The notes under the pieces were generated by a model. That model had not been told where the DNA came from, did no database searches, and was given only the letters and a program-made list of their open reading frames with translations. The translations under genes and the position numbers were made by a program. From Amycolatopsis alkalitolerans (GTDB taxonomy: Bacteria > Actinomycetota > Actinomycetes > Mycobacteriales > Pseudonocardiaceae): 64,000 nt of DNA. Positions 58,825 to 64,000 of the stretch are shown piece by piece (the stretch's first letter is position 1; each line of letters begins with the position of its first letter). The stretch spans positions 1 through 64,000 of the forward strand of contig NZ_VDFW01000013.1 of the NCBI RefSeq assembly GCF_006152065.1, given 5' to 3'.

Positions 58825-59055
58825 ATGGCCGACGAGACGTACAACCCCTGGACCGTCGTCAACGTGGTCTTTCACCACTTGGTCGAGCAAGGGCTGCATC
58901 CCGAGCTCGGAGAGGGCGGCCATCCGGGTGACCCCGCCGCCGCGCTCCTGCGCGCGCTCGGCATCCAGCCACAGATCGAAGGCGACGAGCGCGCGCACGA
59001 CCACGTGCGGGCACAGCTGGCGGAGCTGCGGGAGCGGATGTTCGGCGAACCCTGA
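58825..59055 (+). CDS. Small protein between the mimR and mimA genes
   Basis: A 76-residue protein: ADETYNPWTVVNVVFHHLVE, a His/Gly/Asp-rich centre (GLHPELGEGGHPGDPAAALL), and a C-terminal helix DHVRAQLAELRERMFGEP. No transmembrane segment, no family I can name. It lies between the two predicted MimR sites in the direction of the monooxygenase operon, 123 bases before mimA. It may be an accessory or assembly factor, or a regulator; nothing in the sequence decides. Confidence 0.65.
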   Translation: MADETYNPWTVVNVVFHHLVEQGLHPELGEGGHPGDPAAALLRALGIQPQIEGDERAHDHVRAQLAELRERMFGEP

Positions 59056-59073
59056 CCGGCGCCGGCTCGCACT

Positions 59074-59088
59074 GTCTCATATTGAGAC
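59074..59088. promoter_or_regulatory. MimR operator candidate 2
   Basis: GTCTCATATTGAGAC, perfect 6-base arms with a 3-base spacer, lies 90 bases before the hydroxylase start and after the small gene. It repeats the core of the site at 58773. Confidence 0.65.
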
Positions 59089-59178
59089 CCGCGTCACGTC
59101 GCGGGGGCCTTGTAATCATCGGCGTAGGACGTGCGCCCACGCACCCTGAACGCGCCCGCACAGGGGTAAGGAGCCGAT

Positions 59179-60831
59179 ATGAGCCGCCAGAGCGTGGCGA
59201 AAGCCCACCAGAAAATCCAGGAACTCTCGTGGGAACCGGCCTATCACGAGCCGGTGTCCCAGTACGGGACCGACTACACCTTCCGCAAGGCCAAGAAGAA
59301 GGACCCGCTCAAGCAGGTCCTGCGGTCCTACTTCCCGATGCAGGAAGAGAAGGACCACCGCGTCTACGGAGCCGAGGACGGCGCGATCCGCGGCAACATG
59401 TTCCGGCAGGTGCAGGAGCGGTGGCTGGAATGGCAGAAGCTGTTCCTGTCCATCATCCCGCTGCCGGAGATCTCCGCGGCACGGGCGATGCCGCTGCTGT
59501 TCCGCACGGTGCCGAACCCGGAACTGCACAACGGCCAGGCGATCCAGATGATCGACGAGGTCCGCCACTCGACGATCCAGCAGAACCTCAAGCGCCTGTA
59601 CATGAACAACTACATCGACCCCGCCGGGTTCAACTCGAGCCTGCGGAACTTCCACAACGACTACTGCGGCACCATCGGCCGCCAGTTCGCCGAAGGGTTC
59701 ATCACCGGTGACGCGATCACCGCGGCGAGCATCTACCTGACCATCGTCGCGGAGACGGCGTTCACGAACACGCTGTTCGTGGCCATGCCGGCGGAGGCCG
59801 CGGCGAACGGCGACTACCTGCTGCCGACGGTGTTCCACTCGGTGCAGTCCGACGAGTCCCGCCACATCTCCAACGGATACGCGACGCTGCTGATGGCGCT
59901 GTCCGACGAGAGCAACCACCAGTTGCTCGGCCGCGACCTGCGCTACGCGTGGTGGAACAACCACGCCGTCGTCGACGCCGCGATCGGCACCTTCATCGAG
60001 TACGGCACGAAGGACCGCCGCAAGGACCGCGAGTCCTACGCGGAGATGTGGCGCCGCTGGATCTACGACGACTACTACCGCAGCTACCTGGTGCCACTGG
60101 AGAAGTACGGCCTGGAGATCCCGCACGACCTCATCGAGGAGGCATGGAACCGGATCTGGAACAAGGGTTACGTGCACGAGGTGGCGCAGTTCTTCGCCAC
60201 CGGGTGGCTCGCCAACTACTGGCGTATCGACCCGATGACCGACGAGGACTTCGAGTGGTTCGAGTTCAAGTACCCCGGCTGGTACGACAAGTACGGCAAG
60301 TGGTGGGAGAACTACAACCGCCTGTCGACGCCGAACGGGCATCACCCGATCGTCGCCGAGAACGTGGACTACGTGTACCCGCACCGGTGCTGGACGTGCA
60401 TGGTGCCGTGCCTCATCCGCGAGGACATGGTCATGGACAAGGTCGACGGTCAGTGGCGCACGTACTGCTCGGAGACCTGCCGGTGGACCGACGCCGAGGC
60501 GTTCCGGCCGACCTACCAGGGCCGCAACACCCCGAACATGGGCAAGCTCATCGGCGCCCGCGAGTGGGAGACCCTGTACCACGGCTGGAACTGGGCCGAT
60601 GTGGTGAGCGACATGGGCTTCGTCCGCGACGACGGCAAGACCATGGTCGCGCAGCCGCATCTGAACCTCGACCCGAAGAAGATGTGGACGCTGGACCACC
60701 TGCGCCGCATGCCCGAGGTGCAGAGCCCGAACGTGCTGCTCAACCAGATGACCGACGAGGAGCGGGCCGCCTTCGCCGCCGACTACAACCGCCAGGGCCC
60801 GGCGGGACGCCCGGCTCCGGCGCAGAGCTGA
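59179..60831 (+). CDS. mimA: Propane/toluene-type monooxygenase hydroxylase large subunit
   Basis: The 550-residue alpha subunit of a soluble di-iron monooxygenase that oxidises alkanes, ketones or phenols. Iron ligands are visible as E97 ([12 protein letters not shown] region), E127-x2-H130 ([10 protein letters not shown]) and E226-x2-H229 ([10 protein letters not shown]). The length matches PrmA/MimA, the propane-2-monooxygenase group. A GGGTAAGGAG sequence precedes the ATG. The operon order (large subunit, reductase, small subunit, coupling protein, amidohydrolase) is that of prm/mim clusters. Propane, acetone or phenol are all reported substrates of the group; the real one here is unknown. 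Confidence 0.93.
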   Translation: MSRQSVAKAHQKIQELSWEPAYHEPVSQYGTDYTFRKAKKKDPLKQVLRSYFPMQEEKDHRVYGAEDGAIRGNMFRQVQERWLEWQKLFLSIIPLPEISAARAMPLLFRTVPNPELHNGQAIQMIDEVRHSTIQQNLKRLYMNNYIDPAGFNSSLRNFHNDYCGTIGRQFAEGFITGDAITAASIYLTIVAETAFTNTLFVAMPAEAAANGDYLLPTVFHSVQSDESRHISNGYATLLMALSDESNHQLLGRDLRYAWWNNHAVVDAAIGTFIEYGTKDRRKDRESYAEMWRRWIYDDYYRSYLVPLEKYGLEIPHDLIEEAWNRIWNKGYVHEVAQFFATGWLANYWRIDPMTDEDFEWFEFKYPGWYDKYGKWWENYNRLSTPNGHHPIVAENVDYVYPHRCWTCMVPCLIREDMVMDKVDGQWRTYCSETCRWTDAEAFRPTYQGRNTPNMGKLIGAREWETLYHGWNWADVVSDMGFVRDDGKTMVAQPHLNLDPKKMWTLDHLRRMPEVQSPNVLLNQMTDEERAAFAADYNRQGPAGRPAPAQS

Positions 60832-60847
60832 GCAGGGCAGCGGCGGT

Positions 60848-60901
60848 GCCGTGAGGGACCCCCTCATGCCCATATCTGCCGTGAGGGACCCCCTCACGGC
60901 A
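60848..60901. repeat. Intergenic hairpin repeat, copy 2, inside the mim operon
   Basis: Same two-unit structure as at 16667-16720: first unit 60848-60870 (arms GCCGTGAGGG, CCCTCATGCC), a 7-base spacer, and a perfect hairpin 60878-60900 (arms GCCGTGAGGG and CCCTCACGGC, ACC loop). It sits between the hydroxylase and reductase genes, 16 bases after one stop and 22 before the next start. It may act as an attenuator or RNA-stability element lowering reductase relative to hydroxylase. Confidence 0.85.
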
Positions 60902-60922
60902 CCGCAGCGACGAAGGAGTCCG

Positions 60923-61960
60923 ATGGCGGACAAGCACGTGGTCCGGTTCGAGCCGGTCGGCATCGAGATCGAGGTGGCCGAGGACCAGACGATCCTGAGG
61001 GCCGCGGCCGAGCAGGGTGTCATGCTCATGCACGGCTGCAAGGAGGGGCAGTGCGCCTCCTGCAAGTCCTTCATCCTCGAGGGCGAGGACGTCGAGCACG
61101 ACCGGTACTCCACGTTCGCGCTGCCCGACTTCGAGAAGGACGAGGGCTACACCCTGCTGTGCCGGGCACACGCGTACGAGGACCTGACCATCGAACTGCT
61201 CAACTACGACGAGGAGATGATCCACTCCGGACTGCCGATCCAGGAGGCCGTCGTCGAGGTGGTCGCCAACGACCACGTCACGCACGACATGCGGCATCTG
61301 GTCGTACGGCTGGTGGAACCGGAGACGCTGAAGTTCTTCCCCGGCCAGTATCTCGACTTCGCGGTGCCTGGCACCGAGGAGACGCGCTCGTTCTCCATGG
61401 CCAACACCTCCAGCAAGGAGGGCGGGCGCCTCGAGTTCGTCATCAAGGTCTACCCCGACGGGCTGTTCTCGGAGTTCCTCGACACCCGGCTGGCCGTCGG
61501 GGACCGGCTCGAGGTGACCGGGCCGTTCGGGGTGTTTACCTTGCGGGACAACCCCGGCGCTCCGCTGGTCTTCGTCGGCGGGGGTGCCGGGATGGCGCCG
61601 ATCCTGGCGCTGCTGCGCTCGATGGCCGAGCGGGGTATCGACCGCAAGACGACCTTCTACTACGGCGCGCGCCGCCGCAGGGACCTCTGCTTCGAAGAGG
61701 AGCTGCGCGCGCTCGAAGAGAAGCTGGCCGATTTCCGTTATGTGCCAGCGCTGTCCGAACCGGACGGTGAGGACTGGGACGGCGAGACCGGGCTGATCAC
61801 CGACGTGCTGCGGCGGTCCGAAACCGGTCTCGACGGCGCCGACGCGTACGTGTGCGGTCCGCCGCCGATGGTGGAGGCCGCTCTTGAACTGCTGCCCGCT
61901 CTGGGTGTGGCGGAGAAACGCGTCTTCTACGACAAGTTCACGACGACGGGCGAAGGATAA
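60923..61960 (+). CDS. mimB: Monooxygenase NADH reductase component
   Basis: A 345-residue electron-transfer subunit. The N-terminal plant-type [2Fe-2S] ferredoxin domain has C39, C44, C47 and C80 (HGCKEGQCASCKSF and LLCRAHA); an FAD domain with RSFSMANTS and an NAD domain with VFVGGGAGMAPILALL and CGPPPMVEAALELL follow. It passes electrons from NADH to the hydroxylase. The ATG at 60923 with GAAGGAG was chosen; the frame is open upstream across the hairpin repeat, but that part is non-family sequence. Confidence 0.93.
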   Translation: MADKHVVRFEPVGIEIEVAEDQTILRAAAEQGVMLMHGCKEGQCASCKSFILEGEDVEHDRYSTFALPDFEKDEGYTLLCRAHAYEDLTIELLNYDEEMIHSGLPIQEAVVEVVANDHVTHDMRHLVVRLVEPETLKFFPGQYLDFAVPGTEETRSFSMANTSSKEGGRLEFVIKVYPDGLFSEFLDTRLAVGDRLEVTGPFGVFTLRDNPGAPLVFVGGGAGMAPILALLRSMAERGIDRKTTFYYGARRRRDLCFEEELRALEEKLADFRYVPALSEPDGEDWDGETGLITDVLRRSETGLDGADAYVCGPPPMVEAALELLPALGVAEKRVFYDKFTTTGEG

Positions 61961-61964
61961 CGAA

Positions 61965-63155
61965 ATGTCAGCTCCGACAACTGGGTCGACCACCACGCAG
62001 GTACGCAGCGTGCCGAAGCCTGTTTTCACCGACGCCGAAGCCGGCGCCAAGGAATTCCCGGACTCGCACCTGCGGCGGTTCAACTACTTCAACCCGGCCA
62101 AGCGCAAGCAGAGCCACTACGAGGACGTGACCGTCGAGGTCCAGCCCGACCCGCGGCACTACCTGTCGCAGGGCTGGCTGTACGGCTTCGCGAACGGCAA
62201 GGGCGGCTACCCGCTGGAGTGGACACAGCTGAAGGCCTGGGGCTCGGACCGGCCGATTCCCCAGCGGGGACCGGGTTCCGGCGGCAAGGGCTACGACTGG
62301 CCGGCGCTGGGCTGGCACGAGTTCCGTGACCCCAACGAGGAATGGGAGCTCACGCTCTACCGCTACAACGCCAACGTGGTCCGCCAGCTCAACCAGAACA
62401 TCGATTCGGCGCGGCAGTCCAAGGCCTTCGACCAGTGGAACCGCAACTGGACGCATTTCGTGGCGCAGCACGTCGGCGCGTGGATGCACGTGGACCACGG
62501 GCTCGGGCTGTACCTGTTCGCCAACGCCAACCGGCGCGCCCCCACCAACATGCACAACAACGCGATCTCGGTGAACAGCATGCACCGGATCCGTGCGGCG
62601 CAGGACCTCGCGCTGTACAACCTGACGCTGACCGAGGAGATCAGCCACTTCGACGGCACCGCGCACATCGTGACGTGGAACGACGACCCGGCGTGGCAGG
62701 GCGTGCGGGAGCTCGCCGAGCAGCTGACCGGGATCGACGACTGGTGCGAGGCGATCTTCGCCGCGAACGTCGTGTTCGAACCGCTTGTGGGCGAGCTGTT
62801 CCGCAGCAACCTGGTCCAGCAGGCGGCACCGGCCAACGGCGACTTCGTCACGCCGACCCTGATCGGCGCGGAGGAGTTCGACTTCGCCGAGCGGGACCTG
62901 CGCTACACCCGCGCGATGTTCCAGTTGCTGGTGGGCGACAAGGAGTTCGCCGACCACAACCGGCAGCTGCTGCACCAGTGGCTGGTCGACTGGGTGCCGC
63001 GCTGCCTCCACGCCGCGCGGACGCTGCAACCGCTGTGGTCGCAGCCCGACGCCAAGCCCCCGCGCTTCGAAGACGGTCTCGACCGTGTGAAGAGCCGCTT
63101 CAGCGGCATCCTGTCCGACCTCGGCCTGCAGGCACCGAAGGAGCTGAACCAGTGA
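61965..63155 (+). CDS. mimC: Monooxygenase hydroxylase small subunit
   Basis: The 396-residue beta subunit of the hydroxylase, structurally related to the large subunit but without the iron ligands. Motifs: RRFNYFNPAKRKQSHYEDVT, WELTLYRYNANVVRQLNQNI and LTEEISHFDGTAHIVTWNDD. The start is 4 bases after the reductase stop, with GAAGGATAACGAA before the ATG. The stop overlaps the next GTG. Confidence 0.92.
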   Translation: MSAPTTGSTTTQVRSVPKPVFTDAEAGAKEFPDSHLRRFNYFNPAKRKQSHYEDVTVEVQPDPRHYLSQGWLYGFANGKGGYPLEWTQLKAWGSDRPIPQRGPGSGGKGYDWPALGWHEFRDPNEEWELTLYRYNANVVRQLNQNIDSARQSKAFDQWNRNWTHFVAQHVGAWMHVDHGLGLYLFANANRRAPTNMHNNAISVNSMHRIRAAQDLALYNLTLTEEISHFDGTAHIVTWNDDPAWQGVRELAEQLTGIDDWCEAIFAANVVFEPLVGELFRSNLVQQAAPANGDFVTPTLIGAEEFDFAERDLRYTRAMFQLLVGDKEFADHNRQLLHQWLVDWVPRCLHAARTLQPLWSQPDAKPPRFEDGLDRVKSRFSGILSDLGLQAPKELNQ

Positions 63156-63529
63156 CCACCACAAGCGCCCGGACGGCGGAGAGCCCGTTCAAGTCCGACA
63201 GCACCGCGTCCAACATGTGCGGCTTCACCCTGATGAACAACCAGGTCGGCGTGATCATCGCGGAGGTGCTCGAGCACCTGCCGAACGTCACCATCACGCA
63301 CCTGCCGTCGATGATCCGGGTGGACGGCAAGAACCGGTTCGACGTCGTCTACTCCGACGTCGACGAGGCGGCCGGCGAAGAGGAGGGCTGGTTCAACTCC
63401 GCGGAGTTCGAGGAGAGCATGTCGACCCACTACGGCCGGATGGTGCACCAGGACGACCGCACGATCATGTTCGCCAACCCCGAGGACGCCGCCGAATACC
63501 TCGACTTCGACCTCAAGCCGATCCGCTAA
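63152..63529 (+). CDS. mimD: Monooxygenase coupling (regulatory) protein
   Basis: A 125-residue effector protein that binds the hydroxylase and couples electron delivery to substrate oxidation. SNMCGFTLMNNQVGVIIAEV, ITHLPSMIRVDGKNRFDVVY and MVHQDDRTIMFANPEDAAEY are conserved in the MmoB/TmoD/PrmD family. The GTG at 63152 overlaps the small-subunit stop (GTGA), so the two are translationally coupled. Confidence 0.92.
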   Translation: MTTTSARTAESPFKSDSTASNMCGFTLMNNQVGVIIAEVLEHLPNVTITHLPSMIRVDGKNRFDVVYSDVDEAAGEEEGWFNSAEFEESMSTHYGRMVHQDDRTIMFANPEDAAEYLDFDLKPIR

Positions 63530-63539
63530 GGGGACCGAG

Positions 63540-64000
63540 ATGTACGAAAAGGACGGTGAGAAGTACTTCGTGGTCGACGGGCACACGCATTTCTGGGACG
63601 CGAGCCCGGAGAACTGGGTGCCGGGCCAGGAGGAGTTCGCCAAGGGCTGGATCGAATGCTTCCACGCCTACCAGGGCCTCGGCCCGGCGGAGACGCACTG
63701 GCCGATCGACCGGTTCCAGAAGTACTCCGAAGAGCTGATGATGCACGACCTGTTCGAGGTCGGGCATGTGGACAAGGCGATCTTCCAGCCCACGAACCTG
63801 CGGCAGTGGTACGTCAACGGGTTCAACACCACGGAGTCCGACGGCGCGATGGCCGAGCGGCATCCCGGGAAGTTCCTGGTGAACACCACGTTCGACCCGC
63901 GAGAGGGTGACGCGGGGATGCGGGCTTTCGAGGAGCGGGTGAAGCGGTTCGGCTGCAAGGGCGTCAAGCTCTACACGGCCGAATGGCGGGGCGACTCGCG
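63540..64000 (+). CDS. Amidohydrolase-family protein, cut by the window end
   Basis: The first 153 codons of a metal-dependent amidohydrolase. The N-terminal metal motif H-x-H is seen in VVDGHTHFWDASPENWVPGQ, and KAIFQPTNLRQWYVNGFNTT, VNTTFDPREG and KGVKLYTAEW follow. Such a gene directly follows mimD/prmD in known propane monooxygenase operons, where it is thought to support the system, but its reaction is not settled. AAGGGGACC precedes the ATG. The C-terminal half lies beyond the window. Confidence 0.85.
   Translation, partial: MYEKDGEKYFVVDGHTHFWDASPENWVPGQEEFAKGWIECFHAYQGLGPAETHWPIDRFQKYSEELMMHDLFEVGHVDKAIFQPTNLRQWYVNGFNTTESDGAMAERHPGKFLVNTTFDPREGDAGMRAFEERVKRFGCKGVKLYTAEWRGDS

Noticed and set aside
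60851-60922. An earlier ATG for the reductase gene inside the hairpin repeat
   Set aside because: The translated repeat is not conserved family sequence, and a strong ribosome site precedes the ATG at 60923.
1-64000. tRNA, rRNA, CRISPR, prophage or complete insertion sequence
   Set aside because: None was seen: no cloverleaf with CCA-type ends, no regularly spaced repeats, no transposase or integrase motifs.

Overview
The window is very G+C-rich, densely coded DNA from a high-G+C actinobacterium. Actinobacterial gene families (DUF574 methyltransferase, 13E12/DUF222 HNH protein, Rv1733c-like and WS/DGAT proteins, split lycopene cyclase, MimR-type regulator), many GTG/TTG starts and 4-bp GTGA/ATGA overlaps all fit. 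A Pseudonocardiaceae member such as Amycolatopsis is the best guess, by inference only. I saw no tRNA, rRNA, CRISPR array, prophage or complete insertion sequence.

Positions 1-35 kb form a hypoxia/dormancy island whose content resembles the mycobacterial DosR regulon. It holds Hsp20, three universal stress proteins, CBS and CBS-BON proteins, an Rv1733c-like membrane protein, SulP, a WS/DGAT acyltransferase, two P2-type cation ATPases and a P1B-5-type ATPase with a C-terminal hemerythrin-like domain. Low-oxygen metabolism sits alongside: cytochrome bd (cydA, cydB, fused cydDC), phosphoketolase, acetate kinase, an ADP-forming acyl-CoA synthetase with a GNAT domain, and PEP synthase. Phosphoketolase makes acetyl-phosphate, acetate kinase turns it into ATP and acetate, and the synthetase and PEP synthase can recycle C2/C3 units. 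Several promoter regions carry GGGAC-N4-GKCCC-like elements resembling DosR boxes; one, before sulP, matches all ten fixed positions. No dosR/dosS gene is present. cydA is interrupted by a one-base frameshift. An HNH gene at 2.6-3.9 kb lies between remnants of an MFS transporter and a methyltransferase.

Positions 35-47 kb are mixed: a TauD-type dioxygenase with a possible leader peptide, a GH172/DUF2961 hydrolase with a small monooxygenase, a carotenoid operon (crtB-crtYc-crtYd-crtU) facing a Rieske protein with an intact mononuclear-iron motif, an ArsR/SRPBCC pair with a visible operator, and a Baeyer-Villiger-type flavoprotein broken by a two-base CT insertion.

Positions 47-57 kb carry an SRPBCC-AMP-ligase fusion, methyltransferases, a stand-alone LigD-type polymerase, a group 2 sigma factor, a TetR-GNAT operon with three related palindromes, and DNA polymerase IV with a perfect SOS box at its start.

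Positions 57-64 kb hold a propane/toluene-type binuclear-iron monooxygenase operon (mimA/prmA, reductase, small subunit, coupling protein, amidohydrolase cut by the window end). It is divergent from a MimR-like activator, with two GTCTCA-N3-TGAGAC palindromes and a small conserved-looking ORF between them. A hairpin repeat seen also at 16.7 kb lies inside this operon, between hydroxylase and reductase.
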